Of a stretch of 33,890 nt of DNA, positions 17,735 through 27,800 are shown in pieces. The notes below the pieces were generated by a model that saw nothing but the letters and a program-made list of their open reading frames with translations, did no database searches and was not told the DNA's origin. The stretch lies in the IMG/VR virus record IMGVR_UViG_3300028800_000829, positions 1-33,890 of that record; one strand, 5' to 3'. A program made the translations under genes and the position numbers. This DNA is from a virus. Positions within the stretch are counted from its first letter, which is position 1; each line of letters begins with the position of its first letter.

Positions 17735-18037
17735 ATGCAATTCTTTCAATGGATAGCTACAAACTGGCAGGCAGTATGCGCGTGGACCGGTGGTCTGTAC
17801 CTCACCTACCACATCGGAAGGCTTTTCGCGTCGATAGTCTTGGCCTTAAATTCTTGGGTCAAACGTTTCCAGCAAGCAGAAACAACCCTGGTAACGATGT
17901 CTACTAACCACTTACCACACATTCAGGCGGAACTTGAGAAAACGAGTTTAGCTGTACTTCAAAGTAACTCCCTCCTTTTGGATATCCGAAGAGACTTGAG
18001 GGCGGTATTGAAGATTGAGGAAAACGAGCAGCAGTAA
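17735..18037 (+). CDS. Small membrane protein with C-terminal coiled coil (holin- or spanin-like)
   Basis: This 100-residue protein follows AGGAC at 17724-17728. Residues about 5-38 are hydrophobic and aromatic, enough for one transmembrane helix or a short hairpin. Residues 42-100 form an amphipathic helix with heptad-like Leu/Ile spacing and a charged end (EENEQQ). A small membrane protein with a long helical tail near a second such gene could be a holin or an inner-membrane spanin, but no diagnostic motif is visible. Confidence 0.6.
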   Translation: MQFFQWIATNWQAVCAWTGGLYLTYHIGRLFASIVLALNSWVKRFQQAETTLVTMSTNHLPHIQAELEKTSLAVLQSNSLLLDIRRDLRAVLKIEENEQQ

Positions 18038-18047
18038 GAGGGGCCCA

Positions 18048-18412
18048 ATGAAAAACTGGACACTAAAAACTCTTCTTCATTTGGTGAACGAAAGAGACAG
18101 GTTCTATGGAGAGAGAGGCATATCTCTTTTCAAAGAGAGGTAGACGCAGTTCGGGTGTCTCAGGAAAAAGCTTTGGATTTGGCTTTTAAGTCCTCACAGG
18201 ACGCAATACACCACGAGCACGAATTACTTAGTGGAAAAGTTGATTCTCTAAAGGAAACGGAGTCTCTTGTAGAATCAAGAGTCAAACAACTGGAAATCAA
18301 TCGTGGGCAGGATGTTGGGGGTAAAGACATAATCAAAGAGGTTGTTAGGTGGCTGGTTTGGATTTTGGGGCTATTGGCTGTCTGGTATTTCACTTCGCAC
18401 TCAGGAAAATAA
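18048..18412 (+). pseudogene. Frameshifted coiled-coil/membrane protein gene (two-frame reading)
   Basis: ATG 18048, with a strong AAGAGGGG upstream, opens a 31-codon frame (MKNWTLKTLLHLVNERDRFY...) that stops at 18141-18143. The C-terminal part continues in another frame. Removing two bases from the GAGAGAGAGG tract at about 18109-18118 joins them into ...RDRFYGERHISFQREVDAVRVSQEKALDLAF..., a continuous protein of about 120 residues. It would have the layout of a common phage family: helical start, QEKAL coiled coil, C-terminal membrane helix. A slipped AG repeat, programmed frameshifting or a sequencing error could explain the break. Confidence 0.55.
18155..18412 (+). CDS. Coiled-coil protein with C-terminal membrane anchor (downstream part of the frameshifted gene)
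   Basis: This 85-residue frame is open from a GTG at 18155 that has no Shine-Dalgarno, so it is probably the tail of the broken gene starting at 18048. Residues 1-55 are charged and helical (VSQEKALDLAFKSSQDAIHH...). Residues 63-80 (VVRWLVWILGLLAVWYFT) are a single membrane span close to the C-terminus. Proteins with this layout are common near phage lysis or internal virion genes; function is not established. Confidence 0.55.
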   Translation: MSQEKALDLAFKSSQDAIHHEHELLSGKVDSLKETESLVESRVKQLEINRGQDVGGKDIIKEVVRWLVWILGLLAVWYFTSHSGK

Positions 18413-18829
18413 ATGAATAAACGCCACATATACGTTCGCTTGATTCAAGAGAACGAGGGACAGCAATTTCTGGATTGGTCTTTGGAAAACTCCAAGGGCG
18501 AGTTCGACCCGCAAGTTCCTTTGTTCCAGTCAAGTAGAACATGGTGTGCATACGACAAAGACGGTCCGCTCGTGTTCCAGACAATCCAACGTCCGCTAAT
18601 GCTTGAGTCTTTGGCCACTCGGCCCGGAGCTACAAAGGAACAAGTAGCTTTGGCGATGAAAGAATTGACTCAGAATGCCATCACGAACGCCCACACTTCC
18701 GGGGCAGGAGAAATTTACTACTTGAGTTCCGATGCGGACACAGACAAGATGGCGGCAAACCAAATCTTTGAGGAAGTCCCGATGAAAGTGTACCGAGTAA
18801 AATTGAAGGATTTGACCACATGCGTATAA
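18413..18829 (+). CDS. Possible GNAT-like phage protein
   Basis: This 138-residue protein starts at an ATG directly after the previous TAA. Its order of secondary structure, RLIQENEGQQFLDW helix, beta pair WCAYDKDGPLVFQTIQ, strand LESLATRPGATKEQ, helix, strand GEIYYLSSD and helix NQIFEEV followed by strand KVYRVKL, resembles an N-acetyltransferase fold. The RPGATKEQ turn sits where the acetyl-CoA loop would be. Small GNAT-like proteins also occur among virion genes of T7-like phages. The assignment is from fold pattern only. The next gene's start overlaps its 3' end by 10 bases. Confidence 0.5.
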   Translation: MNKRHIYVRLIQENEGQQFLDWSLENSKGEFDPQVPLFQSSRTWCAYDKDGPLVFQTIQRPLMLESLATRPGATKEQVALAMKELTQNAITNAHTSGAGEIYYLSSDADTDKMAANQIFEEVPMKVYRVKLKDLTTCV

Positions 18830-19608
18830 GTTCAAGACGAGAGTATCTCTGGAGCGTTAGACAAAGTCGGTACATAATAATTCGAGACCTTTCGTCCATT
18901 ATTCGGACGGAAGTTGCTCGGTGCAAAGGAGCGTCTGCTGGTCAGGATGCCTTGGCTACCAGCCAAACCAATTTCTACAACACACTCTCGTCAGATTACA
19001 ACACCCAGTTCGCCAATCAGAGTTCGATTCTAAGCTCGCTCAATAATTCCCTAAGCCCTATCGTAGCCGCTGGCCCGAATCAGTTCGGATTCTCTGGTGG
19101 GGAAGTTGCCAATCTAAATTCCCAAGCTATCCAAGGAACCGGGCAACAATACGCCAACGCTTCGAAAACTTTGGGGGCACAACAAGCCGCGCAAGGCGGG
19201 GGCAACTCGTATTTGCCCACAGGAGCACAAGGGGCGCAGCAGGCGGGACTTGCTTCGGCGTCTGCGTCTCAGGCTTCGAACGAACTTCTAGGAATTCAAC
19301 AAGCCGGATATCAGCAAGGATACAATCAGTATCAATCTGCTATTGGTCAACTTGGTTCAGTGGCTTCTCAATACAACCCAACCGGGTATGCCGGTCAGGC
19401 AACTAGTGCGGGAAGTGCTGCCGCAAGCGAACAGAACTTAATCACTCAGGAAAACAATGCAGCCTCACCGTGGAATCTTGTGGGTGGAATTCTTGGTGGT
19501 GCCGTGGGCGCAGGACTCGATGCCTTTACTGGTGGACTCGGGACTCTAGCTTCCGGGGTTTTGGGGTCTACTACCGATACTATTTCATCTGGCGGAAGCC
19601 ACTCATAA
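18820..19608 (+). CDS. Internal virion-like protein with amphipathic Gly/Ala/Gln-rich sequence
   Basis: This 262-residue frame starts at ATG 18820. Residues 34-262 look like one family: CKGASAGQDAL, SQTNFYNTLSSDYNTQF, SPIVAAGPNQFGFS, a Gln/Ala/Gly helical centre and a glycine-zipper-like end (LVGGILGGAVGAGLDAFTGGL). A membrane-active C-terminus and Gln-rich helices suit an ejection or internal core protein. The first 33 residues are unlike the rest and include a palindrome copy read as S-S-I-I-R-T. No in-frame ATG, GTG or TTG lies between that stretch and C34. Confidence 0.65.
   Translation: MRISSRREYLWSVRQSRYIIIRDLSSIIRTEVARCKGASAGQDALATSQTNFYNTLSSDYNTQFANQSSILSSLNNSLSPIVAAGPNQFGFSGGEVANLNSQAIQGTGQQYANASKTLGAQQAAQGGGNSYLPTGAQGAQQAGLASASASQASNELLGIQQAGYQQGYNQYQSAIGQLGSVASQYNPTGYAGQATSAGSAAASEQNLITQENNAASPWNLVGGILGGAVGAGLDAFTGGLGTLASGVLGSTTDTISSGGSHS
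18894..18908 (+). repeat. Dispersed 15-bp palindrome, copy 5 (N-terminal extension of virion gene)
   Basis: GTCCATTATTCGGAC exactly, followed by GGA as in copy 3 (GGACGGA). It is read in frame as S-S-I-I-R-T just before the conserved-looking part of the 18820 protein. Confidence 0.9.
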
Positions 19609-19633
19609 TAGCAACTAACGTAGGAGAAATATA

Positions 19634-20032
19634 ATGTCTGTGTCACGGCTTGAGGCGCTACACGACGCCATCGCTTCGCTTCGCGGGTGGAATAATCCCG
19701 ACTCGGATTCGTATCAACTCCGAAACCCGCTGCTCGTCAAAAGTTTCAGCAGGCCCGGCAAGAATTCGATTGATCCGGAAGGCAATAGAATTTTCGATAC
19801 CGAACTCGCCGGGATACGAGCTTGTCTGTTCGATCTCGAATTGAAGGTTCGCGGAAAATCGAGAGCAGGAATCAAAGACACGGATTTACTTGAGAACGTG
19901 CTTAGGGTCTACGGAATCACGGAGCGACTAGGAATGCAACAAATTGTGAAGTATCTAAAACGAGCGTTGAAGACGCAAGATATTAGTGTTACGACGCCTT
20001 TGAAGTGGTTTCTTGAAGAGGAGCAAAAATAG
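19634..20032 (+). CDS. Small virion-block protein, weakly muramidase-like
   Basis: This 132-residue protein follows a strong TAGGAG at 19621-19626. The segment AIASLRGWNNPDSDSYQLRN followed by RIFDTELAGIRACLFDLELK and GKSRAGIKDTDLLE recalls the layout of phage NPGNL-type peptidoglycan-hydrolase domains: a Gly-Trp opening, Asn-Pro core, then a helix fed by a G-I/A-L motif. The classic NNPGN core reads RNPLL here, and no catalytic Glu is obvious. It may be a degenerate lytic domain or an unrelated structural protein. It overlaps the next gene by one base (TAGTG). Confidence 0.5.
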   Translation: MSVSRLEALHDAIASLRGWNNPDSDSYQLRNPLLVKSFSRPGKNSIDPEGNRIFDTELAGIRACLFDLELKVRGKSRAGIKDTDLLENVLRVYGITERLGMQQIVKYLKRALKTQDISVTTPLKWFLEEEQK

Positions 20033-21840
20033 TGCCCGATCCCCTAACAAATCCCGTAGCTTCCGTGGTGGTTACTCCTCCGCCGTCCCCGGCTCCTCCG
20101 CAAGTTCAGCAACCGCAAGGACCGCCTGACCAATTACCACAAGGTCCGGGGCCGCAGCAGTTTCAACCACCGGCACAAGCTACCCCTACGCCCGCACAAC
20201 GTAACATTCTACATTCGGCTGCGGTTGGACATGGTTTCAAGTCCCTTATGACTTCTTTGGAAGGGACTTCCACCCAATATCAACAGACCCCAAACGGCCC
20301 CGTACCGGTTCAGGTTCAAAACAAACCCGGACAGCTTTTTCGTAGCATTTTGGCTGGAGCGATCTTAGGTGCCGGAGCAGGATCATCTAATGCTCAGAAC
20401 GACGCAGGCAGCGGGTGGTCTGCTGCTGGTCGCGGTGCTGCGGCTGCACAGCAGGGGATGCAACAACAGCAACAGCAGCGTGCGGCGGAAGCTCAGAAGC
20501 AGTGGGATAATCAACGGCAGGCTAATCAGGATTCTCAGGAAGAGATTCTACGCAAAGCGCAGATCGCCCACGAAAACGCGGCTACTTTGCAACTAAATGC
20601 TGCAACTCAGGGGGCTGATTTGGAGGTCCACCAAAAAGTAGCAGATATGGGAAAAGCTTCCGTCGCTGATTTCAAGGCTGCTGGAATACAGCCGGTTGTC
20701 GATGGGATGTCTGAATCTCAGATGACTCAGTATATTCAAGATCATCCCGGGTCTGGTTCTCTTGATTGGGTTCACACCGGAGTTAAACTCAGCACGGTAA
20801 AGGATGCCAACGGAAACGAGGTTCCTCACTATGAGTACACCCTGTCTGCCTATGACCCCAATGCCAAGGTTCCCGTGTCTCAAGCCACATACGATGAGTG
20901 GAAGAAGAACGGTCTTTTTGACCGCTACCCGGAATATGATTCTATTCTAAAAAACGGTAACAAGACCTTGACCGTGGCGCAGTACGGGTCTATCAAAGGT
21001 GATGCTGAAAAAGTAGCTGCGGATAATTACGCCAAACAGAAACAGGACCTCGATATTAAAAAGGATCAGGCAGCGATCAACGCCGACAACGCAAGAACGG
21101 CGGAATCTCTAACTAACACCAATAAGATTAAACAAGAGATTTCCGACGCTGCTCTCGGAAAAACACAGGCCGAACAATTCAACAACGCCCTTAAGGAACT
21201 CAACGACAAGGGCGGAAACTTCGATGCTCTGAAGCCCTCGTCTCGCGTGGTCATCGCCGAATCAATGGACAAGATGGTCCCGGCATTGAATACCGAATAC
21301 CATAACATCCTTGCGTCTGATGACCCCGATGCCCAAGCAAAAGCAGGGGACGTGATGTCTCAGATTCAAAATTTGACGAGTTTGGGAACTAGAGCGTTGT
21401 CTGGAATTGGTGGGGGAGGAACGACGCCTGCTGCCGGGGCTAGCAACATTCCTCCGGGGGCGCTTATCGCCAAGAATGCCACTACCGGAGAAACAAGGTA
21501 TTCCACAGATAACGGAAAAACTTGGAATGTGGCCGGAGCGCAAACCCCCGCTCTGAATATTGACCGGTTTAGAAGTCTTTCCGCCCACGACAGAGAAATC
21601 GCTCTCGCTGATCCAAAAATTTCACCGAGGGACGAAGACAAGATTCGCCGGTCCTTGGGGGTTTCAGTACCCGATGACTCCAAGTATGATAACGATATTG
21701 AAGTCCAAAGACAGATCAAGAAGATGAAGGGCGTTCCTCCGGATCAGGTTGAGGACAGATTGTCTAGCTTCGGCTTCACTCCGGGCCAGTTAATGGCTAT
21801 TATTAGAGGAGCGAAGAACGCCGAATTGGCCTCTCAGTAA
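20032..21840 (+). CDS. Internal virion (ejection) protein, Pro/Gln-rich N-terminus and coiled coils
   Basis: This 602-residue protein starts at a GTG overlapping the preceding TAG. Residues 1-65 are Pro/Gln-rich. Residues 100-150 hold a small-residue segment (FRSILAGAILGAGAG) and a poly-Gln run. Residues 150-200 and 325-400 are long charged helices. Residues about 225-300 form a globular part (SLDWVHTGVKLSTVKDANG). The C-terminal 90 residues are charged and helical (PKISPRDEDKIRRSLG). Immediate position before the giant protein, size and composition fit a T7 gp15-like internal core protein. No enzymatic motif is visible. Confidence 0.65.
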   Translation: MPDPLTNPVASVVVTPPPSPAPPQVQQPQGPPDQLPQGPGPQQFQPPAQATPTPAQRNILHSAAVGHGFKSLMTSLEGTSTQYQQTPNGPVPVQVQNKPGQLFRSILAGAILGAGAGSSNAQNDAGSGWSAAGRGAAAAQQGMQQQQQQRAAEAQKQWDNQRQANQDSQEEILRKAQIAHENAATLQLNAATQGADLEVHQKVADMGKASVADFKAAGIQPVVDGMSESQMTQYIQDHPGSGSLDWVHTGVKLSTVKDANGNEVPHYEYTLSAYDPNAKVPVSQATYDEWKKNGLFDRYPEYDSILKNGNKTLTVAQYGSIKGDAEKVAADNYAKQKQDLDIKKDQAAINADNARTAESLTNTNKIKQEISDAALGKTQAEQFNNALKELNDKGGNFDALKPSSRVVIAESMDKMVPALNTEYHNILASDDPDAQAKAGDVMSQIQNLTSLGTRALSGIGGGGTTPAAGASNIPPGALIAKNATTGETRYSTDNGKTWNVAGAQTPALNIDRFRSLSAHDREIALADPKISPRDEDKIRRSLGVSVPDDSKYDNDIEVQRQIKKMKGVPPDQVEDRLSSFGFTPGQLMAIIRGAKNAELASQ

Positions 21841-21888
21841 AAGGATTGAACACAAACCGCAGCACCAACCAGTAAACACAAGGAAATA

Positions 21889-24800
21889 ATGCCCGATAAC
21901 GATTCGAATCTTCCTCCCGGTTTTGTAGTCCAAGGAACGGAACCTTCGTCCGCGTCGGGCATTCCTGCGTCTGGACTACCCCCGGGTTTTGTTATTCAAA
22001 ATCCAACCCCCTCGGCCCAAACAACCCCAACGTCGTCAGCACCTTCTTCTTTGCCTCCGGGTTTCGAGGTTCAAAGTAGTCCAGATAATGGACAGCCTGC
22101 CCCTGAACCGACCCAACACCTCTACCAAGACTCCTCGCAGCCGTGGTACAAACGAGGTTGGGATTTCCTAAATACCCCCCTGACCGAGTCGTTATTCGGT
22201 CTGCCCGAAGACCGTCCCGGGGCTGGAGGCTTCGAAAGAGGTGTTGAGCACATCGTTTCTGGCCTCACGTCGCCCTTGTCGGTCGCGTTAACTGCCGCAA
22301 CTCTTGGAACGGGTGGGTTCATAGAGTCCGCTGGAGCTTCCGCCCTTCGTGAGATTGGCGGTATGACGGCTGCGGAGATCGCTGACGTGGCAAAGGGCTC
22401 CCAAGTGGCTATAAACGCCGCCAAGGAACTCCCTGAAGGTTCTACAGCCATTGCAGACGCTGTCCGGGACGCTGGGGTCGATCCGGCGCTGTGGAAGCGT
22501 GGACAGGATATCTTATACAACAACGGATTGTCCGAACACGACCTACTCCAAGGTAACATGGTCGAACGCGGAGCCTACCAGATTCTCCGCAAAACCGTGC
22601 CCGATCTTCCGATTTCTGTAGCGGCCCGGTCGGCGAAGACGGCTAATACCCTTCTAAATGCCGGGTTCACCCTACAGCAGTTCGAATCCGCAGCGGCTAT
22701 GTCCCCTCGGTTCCTCGACGCGCTCAAGGAAGGGGATACGGACAAAGCGTTGGAGTACGGTACAGAGGCTCTAGCCGGTGCCGGTCTCGGCATTTTGGGA
22801 ACCAGCCACGCCTTGCACTCAGCCGGTGAGCTATTTAAGCCATTAGTTGAGTCCGACGCCCCTCGCCCTTCTGACGAATGGAACGCGATTAACCGGGCCA
22901 ACTCGGAACGCGAAGCGCAGCACGCCGAAGGTGAACAGAAAGCCATAGACTTGGCGGACAAAGCCAGATACGAAATTCTCGGTCATAAAAAGCCGGGGAT
23001 TTTCGGTCTGAATAAAGAAGTCAAGGCCCGTCAAGATTTGGAACTGGCCTCTGTCTTAAATCAGGTCATATATCCAGACCCAGAAAAAGCAGCTTTCGAC
23101 AGCAATGTACTGTTAGAAGCAGTCGGTCGCTCTGACGAAAAGACCCCGGTCAGTCCGAATAATGGACTGGCTCCGAACCCTGACGTACAGGCACTAGCCC
23201 AGAAATACGCTGCATCTGTCGGAATTGACAGAGACCCACACGAAGGGTTGGTTTCCGTAGACCCCGAAGCCGCCAAGAAAATCGCAGACGCCTACGAAGA
23301 AATGAAGCATGACCCGGATGATCCAAAGGTCAAAGCTTCGTACGACGCTCTGATCCGTGAAACCAAAGCGCAGTGGGACGCCGCTAAAGCTGCCGGATAC
23401 AAAATGGAGCCGTGGCCCGAGGCGGGTCAGCCTTATGGGGACGCTATTTCCCCATCCAAGGCAATGGCCGAGGACGTTAAGAACAACAAACACCTCTACT
23501 ACTTCCAAGGCAGAGAGGTTCCTGAAAATCATCCTCTCGGTCAAGTAGACCCGGAAACCGGTGAAACTTACAATAACATTTTCCGGGCTGTCCACGATTT
23601 ATTTGGACACGCGAAAAACGGATACGAGTTCGGACCACGCGGCGAAGAAAACGCCTTCCTCGCGCACAGCAAGATGTATTCGGACAAGGCTATTCCCGCA
23701 CTATTGTCCGAAACCAAAGGCCAGAATTCGTGGGTAAACTTTGGTAAGCATCTCCGTGACGAAAACGGAAACTTGCCGGTCAAAGGCGAAAAAGGATTCG
23801 TTCCGCCACCAGAGCGCCCGTTTGCCGAACAGAAGGCCGGAATCCTACCGCCTGAGATAGTTAATCCGCATCTCAGCAAAGAACCACAGGTAGGAACTCC
23901 AATTGAAACCCCTAGCCGAGCAGGCACACAAGTCGTTCACTCGAACGACGCGGGAGAAGTGCGTGTTGGCGCAGACGGCAGACCGGTTGTTTGGTTGAGT
24001 CCGGCGGCATGGAGAGCCTTCAATAGAATCTCTCACCCCGGCTTCAAAATTTCTGGTGTTAGCTATTCTCCTGAAGAAGCAGCCGGTATTGCTAACTCTC
24101 TGCTTAAAGTAAAGGGTTCTGGAACTTCCTCTAATATTTTGGACTTGTTTTGGAAGGCACAGAATCTTTCTAAGCAAAATCTCCTTACCGCTGCAAAGTC
24201 TGGAATAGGCGTAGATGTTGTGTCTGAAGAACTTCATCATACGTGGCAGAGAGAACTGGCCCAAGATGGAGAAATTCACAATCATCTTGCACCCGGTCAG
24301 TGGTCCAAGCTTTCTGATATAATACCTTCAGAATGGGTGGATCATCTAAATTCTTTGGGGTATCCAAATGATCCGGTTACCCGGGTTGCAGAGACCGCCG
24401 CCCAATTTATGAGTCACCGGTTTACCGGCATCATATCCGAAACGGACGCTGATCGGTTTCTTGATGCCTATTACGAGGAAGTAGTCAAAAGACACGGGCC
24501 CAATGCTCTAGAATCTATGGGCAAAATCAACGATGTTGCAGAACATCATGTAGGAGACATAAATGCCGAACGAAACAGAACAGACGCCGCTTCAACAAAT
24601 AGGGTGGCCGACCAAGGAACAAATTCGGAAACACTTCGAAGCGTGGCAGAAGGGCGGGAAACTAGCTCTGCTGAAGGTGATACAAGAGAACAAACCGGCC
24701 TAAAGGCCCGCGAAGACAAAGAATTCCAGAAACTCTCTGGTCTCAAACTCCGCGTAGGAATGGGAGACCCGGGTAGTGCCGGGCTTGTAACCGGTGACAA

Positions 24801-27800
24801 CGACGTATTGGTCGGCAGAGATCACGCCGATCTGATCCGGGAAGCTGGATATAAGGCAACTCCGTCTACCAACAAACCTACCGAAGACCCGTATTCCAAA
24901 TTCTTCCGAGACGGCGGCGTGCGAATCCGTACGGCTGGCGGGGTTGCCCATGTGGACTTCATGGAGCCGAACGCCGACACCTGGGATAGGGTTTACCGCT
25001 CGATAGAATCGATGCCGGAAGCCAACCGGTACTACGTGGATTTCCGCCCAATTAAGGGCGGTACCGGTTTCAGCATTGACGCCTACGACAAAGACAATCT
25101 ACTTTTCAGGTTGAAGAATCTCGAAGACGGCAAAGAACGTCCCTCCGCTCCCGGAAGTGTGTCTTATTTCAGACAAGGGTTGCTGTCTCGTGAAGGCGAT
25201 TACCGCGACAAAGAACCGAGATTTCCGGGGCTCGCTTCTCGCGGTAGCGTAACGTGGGACGACATCAAGCCTCATCTGGCCGATGACGTTACCAAACACG
25301 ACACCGAAGAAAAACAAGCGGCTCTGACAGCAGCCTTTAACGCTCTGCCGGACACAGCGGATTACCGCGAGGCGATCAAAGCCGGTCGCGCCGGACAGTT
25401 GTGGTACGAGCGGTCATCTCGCGCCTTCGACGCCCTAATGGATTCCGGTGCTGATTTCATCAAGCCGAAGGACAAAACCAAGTTCCTGAATTTCGTCGCT
25501 GCTCTGTCTCCAGTTCAACCGGTTCGCTCGAATCTGCTCATGGCCCTAAATCTCTGGTCGAAGTGGGACAAAGCCGGACGCCCAACTGACGTTGAGTGGA
25601 AAGACGGGGTTCCAAACAAGAACGCTTCTCTCTACCGCATCCTCAAAGGACGTGGTCAGACCCAAGGTGTAGACCTACCGGCCCGCATGAACAACGCCGT
25701 ACGTGCGTTGCAAGGTGAACCGTTGTCCGGGCCCAAGGTCTCAGCGTTTACCACCAACTTGGGCAAGGATGTCAACCGGGTTACCAACGACACATGGATG
25801 GCGGTGTTCGGAGACCAAGACCCGAATCGGATCAACAAGCCAGCGATCTACGACGCCATGTCCGCCAAGGTCCGCGAAGCAGCCAAAGCAGAAGGCATCG
25901 CCCCGCGTCAGGCTCAAGCAGCGGTCTGGTCGTTCATCAAGTCTCTAGCCGAACTCTCAGGCTGGGAAAATGACCGCTGGATTCCACCACAAGAAATTAT
26001 CAAGCAAGGTCTGCTAACCCCCGAGTTGGTTGGTATGCACTCGGCGGACTTCGCAGACATGCTTCAAAACGATCCCGAAATCCGGGAAGCTATCCGGAAA
26101 ATAGGAGGAGACCTAAATGCCCTCGACACAAAACTCAAGTCCTACGTCCCCGGAAAGCCTTCCGAGGGAGAAGCTGCGGTCGCTAGTCCTGAACTTCTTA
26201 ACGCGGCTGGCCGACTCGAAGCCGCCCGCTCAAACTCAAGGATAGCGGGACACCTCGCACGCAAACAAGAACCCGGTTTGTTCGACACGGAATTCCGTCC
26301 AAATAATGGACTGTTTTCCAAAGAAGAACGGGAAAATCTCGCCCCGACTTGGTACCTAAAATCTAACCAGCTAATCGACAGCCGGATGGGCGGACCTATG
26401 CCCGCCGACACCGTTCTGAAGATGCTCGAAAACAACGGTGTAAAACCGGACGAACTCAAGTACACCGGTCTCGACGAATTCCTCCGTTCCAAAGGTAAGG
26501 AACCGGTGCGCCCCGACGAACTCCGGCAATATCTGGCGGCGAATAACTTACAGGTACAAGAAATTTCCAAGGGCGGTGGATTAGTATTTCGCAATTCCTT
26601 TGCTACCGAGGAAGAGTTACAGAGAGCCATCCAAGGCGATGATATGCTTGTCGCTCATGACGGAGGTCTTCGTCGGGGTTTGGCTATTCAACAAAGCAGA
26701 GAGGGATGGAATGTCTACGACTCCCTAGATCGCGGAGAAGGAGCCACCAAATTCGGCTCCTACACCCTACCCGGAGGCCAAAATTATCGAGAGATGTTGC
26801 TGACGTTACCTAAAAAAGAAGGAGTTGAACGTCCTTTTGAGATCAAGTACGACCCCGACGCTCGCGCAAATGAAAATTGGGTGATCCTCAAAAACGGAAT
26901 GCGACAAGGATACGCTTCGAGTTCCGCCGACGCCAACGCAATGGCAGATCACTTGTTCGGCGAAGGGTGGAGGCAAAAAAATCCTGTGCAGCCCGAAAAC
27001 TTTCAATCGGGCCACTGGGACGAACCCAACGTAGTAGGCCATGTCCGCTTCAACGACCGTATAGGACCCAACGGTGAAAAACTGTTGCACCTCGAAGAGT
27101 TGCAGAGTGACTGGCACCAGAAGGGGAGGACGCAGGGGTATTCCGAACCTACGTCCCCAGAATATCAAAATGCCAAGTCTCTTGTAGAACAGAAGCGAAG
27201 CAACGTTGACTACGCGGAAAACCAAGCTCATCCGATCTTCCGAGATTTCGATGTAAATAAGAATGATTTGAGGAGGGAAGCTCTCCGGGGAACACTGGAT
27301 CAGAAGAAATGGGGCCTAGATGACCACGAATTTTCTGTTCTTCAGGCGCTCCATAAAGCAAATGAAGAATGGTTAGCTGCTTCAGAAGCAGAAGCCAAGC
27401 TGCGCCCAAAATCCGGAACCGTACCCGACGCCCCCTTCAAGAAGACCTGGCCCGAACTCTTGATGAAGAGAATGGTTCGGTACGCCGCTGAACACGGGTA
27501 CGACGGAGTTTCTTGGACACCGGGAGAAGAACAGGCGTCGCGGTATGACTTGTCGCAACAAGTTGACCACTTAGAATACAACCCTGAAACACAGCGTCTA
27601 AATGCGTATAAACATGACACTTCTAAAGCACCGGAAATATCTGAAATAGTTCCACCTGAAAAGTTGCCAGATGTTATCGGAAAAGACGCAGCAGCAAAAT
27701 TGATGGAAAGCGAAGCAAGGCACGGGGAACAATTAGAAAACGGAAGGTATTCAAAGGCGGGGAACAAGTATCTCCTAAATGCAGACCTGAAGATAGGCGG

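Noticed and set aside
22188-22202. GTCGTTATTCGGTCT, a partial look-alike of the palindrome
   Set aside because: Several mismatches and no inverted symmetry; encodes ordinary ESLFGL sequence.
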